The notes below the pieces were generated by a model. It did not search any database, had not been told where the DNA came from, and was given only the letters and a program-made list of their open reading frames with translations. From the NCBI GenBank assembly GCA_905182985.1, contig CAJJDN010000060.1, positions 1 to 64,000 of the forward strand: 64,000 nt of DNA. Reading direction: 5' to 3'. Shown piece after piece: positions 1 to 10,106 of the stretch. This DNA is from Paramecium sonneborni. Its lineage: Eukaryota; Ciliophora; Oligohymenophorea; Peniculida; Parameciidae. Every line of letters begins with the position of its first letter. The stretch's first letter is position 1. Both the position numbers and the translations under genes were made by a program.

Positions 1-40
1 CCCAACCCCAAACCCAAACCCAAACCCAAAAAAAAAAAAA
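1..40. repeat. Macronuclear telomere tract
   Basis: The sequence opens with C-rich repeats mixing CCCAAA and CCCCAA units, the complement of the mixed G3T3/G4T2 repeats known from Paramecium telomeres, and runs into a poly-A stretch. It marks a true macronuclear chromosome end. The first gene begins about 175 bp inside it. Confidence 0.93.
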
Positions 41-214
41 ATTTATTATAACATTATCTGACAGCTGAAATAAACTTGAAATGGCAAACCCACATAACAT
101 AAACTTTCTGACTGTACAAACCTCTATTTAATTTAAATTTATTTTATGAAGGATTTTATGTAAGATTTTATTAAAAATAAGTTTAATATTTTTTCAAATA
201 TATAATTTTTACAG

Positions 215-3200
215 ATGAAAAATAATTCTACAAGGCCAGAAAATCATCTTAGATTAGGTAATTTCTTTAAAAATCTAGGACTCAAAAATGTTAAAAACAA
301 TCAATTAAATGAGGCTATCATCCATTTTACAAAAGCTATTTAAATTAATCCAAAGGAATCAAGATTATTTTTTAACAGGGGTTTTTCGTTTTTTTATTAT
401 TAGGTTTGGCATACTCAAGAATAGATAGAATAGAAGAAGGTTTAAGTGATTATTCAAGAGCTATTGTATTGAACCCTACCTATATTTTTGCATTAAATAA
501 TAGAAGTATTCTATTCTCTCTTTATTTATTCGTAGGTTGTTTATTAAAACTAATGGGTCGTTATTCTGAAGCATTAATAGACTTAAATTAAATTTTAGAA
601 TTGGATCCTTAATATGCTACAGGATTTTACAATAGAGGTATTTCTTAATTGATTTAGGATTGTTACATGAGATTATGGGAAAAAAATAAAAAGCTATTTA
701 GGATTTCAATTAGGCTATTAAATTAAACTGCAAAGATCCCAATTTATTTTACTGCAAAGGTATTTTGCAAATATTTTTAGGAAATATTTTTTTTGATACT
801 GGACAGTTCCAGTAAGCTTTAAATAATTATTATTAAGCAATAAAATTAGATGAAAATCATGAGGATACACATTATAAAATAGGATTAATTTAAGAAAATA
901 GAAATGAAAATTTAGATGCCTTAAGAAGCTTGAAAAAGGTTATTCATTTGAACCCCAAAAATGAATTTGCTCGAAATAAAAGAAGTAGTTATTAATGAAA
1001 AATTAAGAAAAATTAGTAGAAAAAATGATCAAAGCAGAAAAATTTTAAGAGGTTATAGAAGAATATGATATAAATGTTGATAAGAATTAATTTTTTGCAT
1101 TTTTCTAGAGGGGTAGATATAAACGTTGTTGTTATTAGGGATTTTATTTAGTGATATCAACAAAATTTAAGAAGCACAACATGATTTTGATGAAGCAATA
1201 AAAATTAATAGCAGCCTCTCAATTTTATTAGAAGAGAGAGGTAATCAAATTTTTATGGCAGGAAATTTATTTAAGAAGCAGAATAAATATGAGAAAGCAA
1301 TTTAAGATTACAATACCGCATTAGAATTTGAGCCAAATTCAATCTCTACTTTAATAGCTAGAGGTATATAAATTTATTCACATTAAGGGAATATATTTGC
1401 TGAAATTTAACTAAATGAAAAAGCAATATTAGACTACAAGTAGGTATTAGAGTAAAACCCTAATAATGTTTAAATTTTGGTTAATAGAGGTAGTATTTTA
1501 TATTTAAAAAGGTAATGTTTATCAAAAAATAAATTATTTGGAAGAAGCTATGTCTGATTATAATCGTGCTCTTAAAATTAAACCTTATCACATTGATATT
1601 TTGTATAATCGAGGTTTATCCATATTAAATTCTTAGGCAATTTATTAATTAAACTTCTTAAATATGAGGAAGCAATGAATGATTATAATCAAGTACTTAA
1701 ATTTGATTCTAATCACATCAATACTTTAATAAATAGAGGTAAATTATCAATTATTTGAGACAGGGACTTTATTTTAGCTTAGAAATTAATATGACAAAGC
1801 CATTAGTGATTACAATAAGGCGCTAGACTTAGATCCAAATCACATAAATTCTTTGTTTAATAGAGGTATGCAAACCTCTAATTTTAGGACTATTGTTTTA
1901 AATTTTAAAAAAAGATTAAACAGCTCTAATCGATTATAATAGAGCACTTGAAATAGAACCAACAAATCTCAGAATTCTGAATAATAGAGGTTCTATGTTG
2001 ATTAAATATTAGGATATTTGTTTTTTTCGATGAAGCAATATGAAAAAGCAATGGCTGATTACAACAGAGCGTTAGAGTTATATCCTAATGACGTTGAAAC
2101 TTTAAATAATAGAGGTAAATTTTAATCTAAATATAATAGAAGTATTGTTTGATAGCATGAACCAATCTGAGAAATCATTAGTTTTCTATAAAAAAGCACT
2201 GGAATTGAACCCTAACGAAGCAAATAAATTTGGTTTAAATAGATATAATAAATTAGAAAAACTATTTGAAAATATGAATTAATATGAAATTGCTTAAGTT
2301 TTCTACAATAAAGCTCTCGAATTGCACCCATAAAAAGTTGATGTTTTAGGATGTTAAGGTACATTTTATTAAAAGAAAAGGATAACTCTTTGATGCCTTA
2401 AGCTAAACTGATATTGAAATGGCTTATTGTGATATTGCACTTGAATTAACACCTGATGATGTAAATATTTTTATAAAGAGAGGTATATCTCTTATGTTTT
2501 AATAATAGGAAAGTTAAATCAATAAATTAATTAAAATGAAAAAGCTATGGCTGATTTTAATGAAGCATTGGAAAGAGATCCAAATAATGTTTGTGGTTTG
2601 TGCAATAGGGGTATTCAGATTATGAATATAAAGGATTATTATTTTATAAGATGAATTAATTGGAAAAAGGAATAATTGATTATAATCGAGCCCAGGAATT
2701 GGAACCAAACAATGCTAATATTTATTTTAATAGAGGTACATATTGATTTTAAAAAGTAGGAAATTTATTATAATTGATGAATCATTTTTAAAAAGCTTTG
2801 CAAGATTATAACGAGTCCCTTAAAATTTAACCGAATGATGTTCAAACATTGATAAACCGAGGTTAATTTTAGGAGATATTTAGGAATTCTACTTCAAAAA
2901 ATGCAACTATATGAACAATCATTAGATGATTATAACAAAGTGCTTATATTTTAGCCTAAACAAATTGATGGCTTATATAATCGAGGTTTCAAAAGAACGT
3001 ATTATTAGGATTATTGTTTTAATAATTAGATTAATAAGAAAAAGCTTTAGCTGATTATGATAAAGTATTAGAATTAAATTCTAAGCATTTAAACGCTTTG
3101 GGAAATCGAGGTCACAATTAGATTTTACATTAGGATTATTAAATTATTAAATGAATTATTACGACGAAGCCATGGAAGACTTCAATCAAGTGCTCAAATT

Positions 3201-4686
3201 AAATCCAATTGATATTGAGACTCTTGGAAATAGAGGTAAGAATGTAAAATATAACAATAGGGAATTTATTCGAAACTCTTAATAAAGATGACGAAGCAAT
3301 GGCAGACTACAATAATGCTCTAAAATTGAATCCAAAAAATGAAAATATTTACTTTAATAGAGGTATTTCAATATTAGATAAAGGAAATTTATTTGAAAAA
3401 TTGAACTAATATGAAAATGCTATAAATGATTACAGTTAAGCAATCTTATTAAATTCATAATTTGATTAAGCATTTTACAGTCGATGTAGATTAAAATATA
3501 TTAATTAGGTCTTCTCCACGAATTTTTGCAATAATTTCAATTTGCCCTCTCAGACATAAAAAAGTGTTTAGAAATACACCCTAAAAATCCATTATATTAA
3601 GTTTAATCTGCTAGTATATTAATTTCGCTTTTTGATGATGATGAAGCATAAAAAAGTTTAACAAAAGCTAGGGAGACTATATAAAATTTCGATAAAATAA
3701 AACTTTTAACCTAATTTAAATTATCTATTGATAATTATTACTATATAAAAAAAAAGATAGAATTACTTTAGGAAATTTAAGAAAGGTACTAGAATTTAAA
3801 TTAGTAATCCTCTTTATCTTTAGAGCAATCTGTTTAAATTAACTTTGAGGATGAGGAATTTTCTATTCATTCACTCAGAAATTCTTAATATCTTGCAAAA
3901 TTAATCCAAAATTGTAGAAATAAAAAGGATTAAAAAAAGCAGATAGTTTAATTAACACAATGGGTTGAATAACTCTATAAATTAGATGCGATTAAATTGG
4001 ATCTTAAGATTTAAGAAATCAAATTACCTGAAAATTAATAGTACAACTACTACTTTAATTCATTTTGTTTTCGCTTAGGGTCTTATTTATCAGCTTGCCA
4101 ATAAATTTCTACTGAATTATTTCAAGTTAATAATGAGGTTGTTGTTGAAACATTTATTGAAAAGGTTTCCTAAATTTTTACAAAATCAATGATGGCTTTA
4201 TCAAAAATATTTGGATCAATACCTGTGATAGGGACAGGTTTTAATATTTTTTGTAATATTTTTGATATTGGTTTGGAGGAATATAAAAATTAAAAGTTTA
4301 AAGAAAAAATTAATAATATTGTAAGTATTTTACATGTCAAGGCTCCAAACTAAAAATAATTAGATACTGAATTATAATTTGCAGCAATAGAAATGGCCTA
4401 TAAGCATGATGAATTTTCATAAAAATTAAACTCATAGTATTCAGAAATTGTTAGTTAAATATCTAAGATTGAAAAAGAGAAAATACCTTTTGCTGAAAAT
4501 TATTATTGGTTAAAAGGGATTGAAGATTCTTTTATAGTTTTATAGCATCTTGAAAAGAATAGCTAAGAAATAATAACTAGTTAAAAAGAATTTAGACAAT
4601 AAATAGTAGATATTTTGCAATAAGTTAAGGTAGACAAATTTGAGCAAACGAAAAAATAAACATAAAAAAATTGCTTGATTTTTTGA
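215..4686 (+). CDS. Large TPR-repeat protein, subtelomeric
   Basis: This gene encodes roughly 1,300 residues once introns are removed. It has more than 20 tetratricopeptide repeats with the pattern A-x-x-D-Y-N-x-A-L-x-L-x-P-N followed by N-R-G. TPR arrays form superhelical protein-binding scaffolds. Almost every repeat is broken by a 20-32 nt intron at the same place, inside the Gly codon after Asn-Arg (AATAGAG|gt). The repeats end near 3500. A coiled-coil stretch follows, then a C-terminal domain with a hydrophobic segment near 4190-4290 (IPVIGTGFNIF) that I do not recognise. The start is the first ATG, whose reading frame continues through the first spliced repeat. The stop is TGA at 4684. 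The frame appears intact on manual splicing, but with so many introns one or two boundaries may be off. The partner is unknown. Confidence 0.78.
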
Positions 4687-4859
4687 TTCTAAATATTTCA
4701 ACTTTTATAAAAAATTTTAGTGAAAAATTTTTTTTTGAAATTAATAATATTATTTTCATTTATATTAATCTCTAAAGAATTAGTAGATTTAATCTTATTG
4801 CAAAATAACATTATATGATTATGATTGGGTAAGATGATTAAGCATATAACGGTGTAGAT

Positions 4860-6040
4860 TCACAAGAAAATTGCAGGAATTAGATGGCGAGATTAAGCTT
4901 TTCTTTACATTATTAATAGATGAGTATATTAAAAGAAAAGGAGATTTAATAAAAGAAATAAATAAGTTCTATTAAATAACATATAAAAATACCTAAGAGA
5001 TTGGATAGATACTTGGAAGAGGTCTAAGAAATAATCCACTGCGGGTTATAAAGGTTAAGTTGGAATTAATGAAGAATAATCAGCATTTGGTTAAGATTTA
5101 AAAATACAACAAAAAAATGTTAGATAATTCTTAGATTCATTCATCTTGAAACTGAATTTCATTAACATTAAAGGATAGGGAAAGATCTCCTAATTATAAT
5201 ATTAGAAAAGATAGATCATGAATAAAAACCCAATAAAAAGGTTAAAATAAACCGAAATCAGATAGAACCCCAATCTAGAAGAAAGGAGAATGGAAAAGAT
5301 ATGTATACATGGAAGTATCTAGATCTAATTAAGATTATTGAACAATCATACAAAGAAGCTTAAATGATATAATTTACAAAAGGTAGATAATGTTATTTGG
5401 AAAATGAAGTGGAATATAGATTTGAGGAAAAATCAATAACAATAAAGTTTTGAAGTTTTGAGCTATAATTAACCTGATAATGCAAAAAAAATATAAATGG
5501 TGTAAGAGATTAAAAACATAAAATATTTAGGAATATAGCTAAACACTGGTTCAGTAATATAACATTAAAAAAATTAATTAGATCATATAATCAAACAGCT
5601 TATAGATTAAGAACACTGGAGAAACTATTTTCAATGAATCAAATAGTCAAACTAACATACTTTAATTACCTGTCACCAAATTTATGAATGTTGAAAAAAT
5701 CAATAATAAACAAATATGAAGGAGAAAAACAATTAAGATTGTTTTTGGACTTATTTGGATCACTACCATATTTTGGAGTAAAAGACTGTTATGAATAAAT
5801 ACTTAAAAGATAATTGTGGAAGGGATGTTGGAAATATTATATTTAAAGTATATAAGAACAAAAAAATTATTACAATGTACAACGAGTATTATAGATACCA
5901 AATCAAATAGATGAAAATATTAAATTTTCTATTAAGGCAGCTAATAATTTAAATTAAGGGCTAAAGGATTATCATATTCCAAAAACAGAAGATAATGATT
6001 AGGCTTTCGTTTAGATGAATATTATTATCTAAAATTGAAG
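4860..6040 (+). pseudogene. Decayed non-LTR retrotransposon-like reverse transcriptase remnant
   Basis: There is no continuous frame, but three frames in succession give protein-like fragments. About 4862-5149 reads as a basic helical segment ending in TGA. From 5368 to 5637 a fragment contains W-N-I-D-L-R-K-N and then KYLGIQLNT (about 5520-5545), which resembles the region after the catalytic palm in LINE-type reverse transcriptases. A third frame (about 5580-6030) continues with SYNQTAYRLRTLEKLF and a run ending in YFNYLSP, like the RT thumb/connection. In-frame TGAs and frame changes separate the pieces. The YxDD catalytic block was not found. The identification rests on short motif resemblance; an unrelated decayed gene remains possible. 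Confidence 0.4.
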
Positions 6041-6465
6041 AATAACTACGCATTTGTATTTTTTTGAATTTTTGGATTTGAAGACTCAATTATCAAATCG
6101 AATTTCGATGTAGTTAAGGCATTTAGAACTCGAATAAAATTGGTTTTTCGATTCGAAATCTGTAAATTGGGGTACTTGAAACAGGGCAGACACAATTGAT
6201 TTTTGCATCTTAGAAAATTATGAATTTCGATGCCACAAGTAAAATTAAATATTTTATAATGAATTTATAATTTTAATTATATAAGCTAAAACATGAGGCA
6301 CATTTTAAAGTTTACAAATAAACAAAAAAGGTATAAAATTTACATAAAATTAATTGAAGAGTGACATAAAATATTGTAAATTATTTTTTAAATATGAAAA
6401 AAGGTTTTTAGAACAGGCCAAAATGAAGTAATTAAATAGCAATTTTTTAGATAATTAGATAATAA
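6041..6465. other. AT-rich spacer
   Basis: Nothing convincing is coded here. It separates the reverse-transcriptase remnant from the first copy of the 978-bp duplicated block. Confidence 0.6.
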
Positions 6466-7443
6466 GAATCTATTTAAATAATAAAAAACTTATCAAAAGT
6501 TTTTTTCATTTGACTCTGCTTTTTCATCATCCCTTATCCTAAATTGTATAGTTGTTGCAAATCCATTTCTAATAACACAATAGAATAAGAAGCACAACAA
6601 ACCTTCCCAACTCATAAATTTTTAAAGGATAACATCCATCCCTTCGTGACCATTACCAAATCCTATAAGATTAGCTAAGCACATCATTTCAATTTAGAAT
6701 CCTCCCCCTAATCTACACAACCATAAAAACCATGGTTTTTTATAGAAGAATTCTTTGTCAAAATATTTTTACAAAGCAATCTCAGGAATAAGTGCTAAAC
6801 AAATGATCCAAGCCCAAAGTAAAAGATCCAATTTAAAATCATGCCATAAAGCAACAAATGTAAAAATAGCCCACATATTAAAAGATTTATATTTAGATCC
6901 CCCTAAAGGTACATATATATATCTAATTAGCCATTAGTTGAAACTTCTATGCCAAGATCTCCAAAAACCGCTGAAATTATAATTGTTATAGATGCATCTG
7001 TTCATATTTTCAGGTGTTTCAATTCCTATTTTAGAACATAGAATACCATCAAGTAACGCCCATCCTCTGGCTATTCTCCAAATTGTGAGAAATTTGTACC
7101 ATAAAAATATGAGATTTGTGAAACCCATAACATGAAATTCAAAAGCTGAAAAGGTTTTCAAAATTTCAAAATTACCACGGATTTTTGGAAGAGCGTTAGG
7201 ATAGCAAATGTGTAAAAAAATTTCAAAAGTTAACAAATCAACAAAATAAACTCTTAAAATATATTTTAGGACTTATGCACTATTCATTTGCTATTGTGGG
7301 ATTTTTAATTAAGAATTAAATGCATTGTAGCCCATTGATGGCCCTGAAAAAAGCAAAGGAACATAAAATAAAAAGCTAAGATAACCTAAAAAGTTATATT
7401 CATCTATAGGTTGAGGTTCTTGTACTCTGTCTCGATATGTTTT
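6466..7443. repeat. 978-bp direct repeat, copy 1 (probable assembly duplicate)
   Basis: This block recurs at 7445-8422 with no difference that I noticed, and the two copies are separated only by the single N at 7444. It carries the 3' part of the MBOAT gene. The simplest explanation is two overlapping contigs joined end to end with one N. Confidence 0.9.
6493..7443 (-). pseudogene. Duplicate 3' fragment of the MBOAT acyltransferase gene, cut at the N
   Basis: On the minus strand this fragment reads the same C-terminal two thirds of the MBOAT protein as the gene at 7472-9179, including the [10 protein letters not shown] and ALWHD motifs, and ends in the same TGA (6493-6495). It has no 5' end because the sequence stops at the N. 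It is probably an assembly duplicate of the neighbouring gene, not a biological copy. If it is real, it is a truncated tandem duplicate lacking the N-terminal membrane segments. Confidence 0.8.
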
Positions 7444-7444
7444 N
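7444..7444. other. Single undetermined base (contig join)
   Basis: This is one of only two N characters in the window. It sits exactly at the junction of two direct repeats. Confidence 0.95.
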
Positions 7445-8422
7445 GAATCTATTTAAATAATAAAAAACTTATCAAAAGTTTTTTTCATTTGACTCTGCTT
7501 TTTCATCATCCCTTATCCTAAATTGTATAGTTGTTGCAAATCCATTTCTAATAACACAATAGAATAAGAAGCACAACAAACCTTCCCAACTCATAAATTT
7601 TTAAAGGATAACATCCATCCCTTCGTGACCATTACCAAATCCTATAAGATTAGCTAAGCACATCATTTCAATTTAGAATCCTCCCCCTAATCTACACAAC
7701 CATAAAAACCATGGTTTTTTATAGAAGAATTCTTTGTCAAAATATTTTTACAAAGCAATCTCAGGAATAAGTGCTAAACAAATGATCCAAGCCCAAAGTA
7801 AAAGATCCAATTTAAAATCATGCCATAAAGCAACAAATGTAAAAATAGCCCACATATTAAAAGATTTATATTTAGATCCCCCTAAAGGTACATATATATA
7901 TCTAATTAGCCATTAGTTGAAACTTCTATGCCAAGATCTCCAAAAACCGCTGAAATTATAATTGTTATAGATGCATCTGTTCATATTTTCAGGTGTTTCA
8001 ATTCCTATTTTAGAACATAGAATACCATCAAGTAACGCCCATCCTCTGGCTATTCTCCAAATTGTGAGAAATTTGTACCATAAAAATATGAGATTTGTGA
8101 AACCCATAACATGAAATTCAAAAGCTGAAAAGGTTTTCAAAATTTCAAAATTACCACGGATTTTTGGAAGAGCGTTAGGATAGCAAATGTGTAAAAAAAT
8201 TTCAAAAGTTAACAAATCAACAAAATAAACTCTTAAAATATATTTTAGGACTTATGCACTATTCATTTGCTATTGTGGGATTTTTAATTAAGAATTAAAT
8301 GCATTGTAGCCCATTGATGGCCCTGAAAAAAGCAAAGGAACATAAAATAAAAAGCTAAGATAACCTAAAAAGTTATATTCATCTATAGGTTGAGGTTCTT
8401 GTACTCTGTCTCGATATGTTTT
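7445..8422. repeat. 978-bp direct repeat, copy 2
   Basis: Second copy of the block at 6466-7443. It continues without a break into the 5' half of the MBOAT gene, so this is the copy to keep as the genuine locus. Confidence 0.9.
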
Positions 8423-9179
8423 AAATGATTGTTTTTTGTGAATTAAATCATATCTTTATGTATTATCAATAAATTACTTGTATCTAGCATTCTATTAAGA
8501 AGCCCAAACTCTATCTACAGAAAAACTGATAATCCTCAATAAAATCATATTAAATACAATGTTCCATCTTACTAATTGACTATTATTTTTATAATCTTCT
8601 AAGAATTTTAACTATGGAGATAGCATTATGAATGAATATCCTGAAAATTTTTCATTTGACCAGAGAGTCATTAACGCTAGAATCCACAAAATAGGAATAA
8701 AATATTTCATTTTATAAAATATCTAATTTATAGTTAAGAATTTCTTTACTTTTTAAAATAAATAATAACCTATGATTATCATTAATTAAAAGACCATCCC
8801 AAAGCTATGTAAATAGAAAGCATAAATCATTCCAAGAAAAATGTTATAGTATTATAAGTTTCTTTATTTATTTTCCAACTTGCTATAATATTTAACAGTA
8901 TATGAGCCAATCAAAAAAATTACTTGAAAAGCCAATATTTCCGCCAAATGTCCAGCAAATTCTCCCCATTATGGGTCTGAATGATCTCTTAAAATTCCAA
9001 AAAAGCCTAAATATTAATTAGATTCATAAACCTTCTGTAGTTCCTTTAACCTTATTTGATTTACAAATGATCGAAAATCGATAGAGAGAATATAATTCAA
9101 TAGCAATCATAGATGCAATCGAAATGTAAAATGAAGCATTTGGGATATTAAAGGATTTATTTGATTATTGTTATCTCAT
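7472..9179 (-). CDS. MBOAT family O-acyltransferase, GUP1/HHAT-like
   Basis: This is a multi-pass membrane enzyme of the membrane-bound O-acyltransferase family, closest in appearance to GUP1 (GPI-anchor lipid remodelling) and HHAT. It should act in the ER membrane, transferring acyl chains. The diagnostic stretch [20 protein letters not shown] is followed by LGGS and then by ALWHD, which carries the expected active-site His. Near the N-terminus there is an RDHSDPQW motif typical of the GUP1 group. The ATG at 9179 opens a hydrophobic N-terminus. A 19-nt intron (gttaaag...agaag, near 9040) restores frame, and a 27-nt intron lies near 8725-8750. The stop is TGA at 7472-7474. Length is about 550 residues, normal for the family. 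The 3' part is repeated at 6493-7443. Substrate is not determinable. Confidence 0.85.
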
Positions 9180-9199
9180 ATTAATATAATAATATATAT

Positions 9200-10040
9200 T
9201 GATTAATTTACGTCCATTCAAAATTTCTTGATTTTCTTTTAATTTCTTCTTCTTTTTATCTAATACAAAATTCTAAAGTAATGTCTCTTACGTATAAAAA
9301 AAAGAAATATATTTAAATTTTATCAAAATATTTTTGATACATTGAATTTAGGGAATCTTTTCATCACCCTCATCTAATTGAGTCAACATACTCGTGATCT
9401 CAATTGAAAATCCTGTTGCAAAAGCAATCAAATATTTGAACAACCAAAATTAATAAGGCCATCACTAGTCTCTTGTTGTGCTCTCCAAATCATTAAAGAC
9501 CAAAAATTAACTCAAATAACTGAATCTTGAAATCATTCCAAAAAGCTACAAATTATAATACCATCCAAATTGTTATTGCTTTGTGTTTGAACTACCTTAA
9601 AGGTTTATTTTAGTATCAAATCAATCATAATGAAAGCTTCTATGACGTTCAAAATCTACTTAAATTATATCAGTTAAAGATGCATCTATTCATATATTTA
9701 GGCCCTTAAATTCCAATATAAATATTAATAGTCTACAAAACAATCAATCAATCGCCACTATCTATGTATAAACCACATTATCATAAATTAGTGCAAAATT
9801 AAATATTAAATTGATAATTAATAAAGAATGAAAGGACATAGAATAACATATGTGATAATTACTTTTTATTTTGGATTAAGATGTAGGGACTAAATAACTT
9901 TAAATCTTTTGAATCAATTTCATGTTTCATTTAATAACAAAAGTCCACAACAATAAAAGAAAGTATATAAAAAGAACATATTCTATGGATTTAAGCACAA
10001 TACTTGGATGGAGAATATCATTAAACAAGAAATTAAAATT
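9200..10040 (-). pseudogene. Decayed second MBOAT gene copy
   Basis: Minus-strand translation gives fragments that align in order with the intact MBOAT gene next door. PKYMNRCIFN (about 9680) matches ENMNRCIYN. RHRSFHYD matches the SWHRSFNQ block. ATGFSIEI (about 9410) matches GGGFQIEM. DEGDEKIP follows where the intact gene has GNGHEGMD. In-frame TGAs (for example just after the MNRCIFN fragment) and frame changes break it, and the WHD active-site block is no longer legible. It lies directly upstream of the intact gene on the same strand, as expected for an old tandem duplication now decaying. Confidence 0.7.
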
Positions 10041-10106
10041 AAGTTGAAAAATAAATCAAGGTAGAAACATAAATAATAATTAAATAATGAATTACTAAAT
10101 AAACAA

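Noticed and set aside
215..3500. Regular spacing of about 125 nt, suggesting a CRISPR array or minisatellite
   Set aside because: The repeats translate as TPR motifs, are diverged, and are separated by spliceosomal introns; the organism is a eukaryote.
6755..8215. Short open frames on both strands in the duplicated block, each seen twice
   Set aside because: They are pieces or antisense shadows of the MBOAT gene, which reads continuously on the minus strand with TAA/TAG as glutamine.
9030..9070. Apparent frameshift near the start of the MBOAT gene
   Set aside because: A 19-nt GT...AG intron restores the frame and joins two conserved segments.
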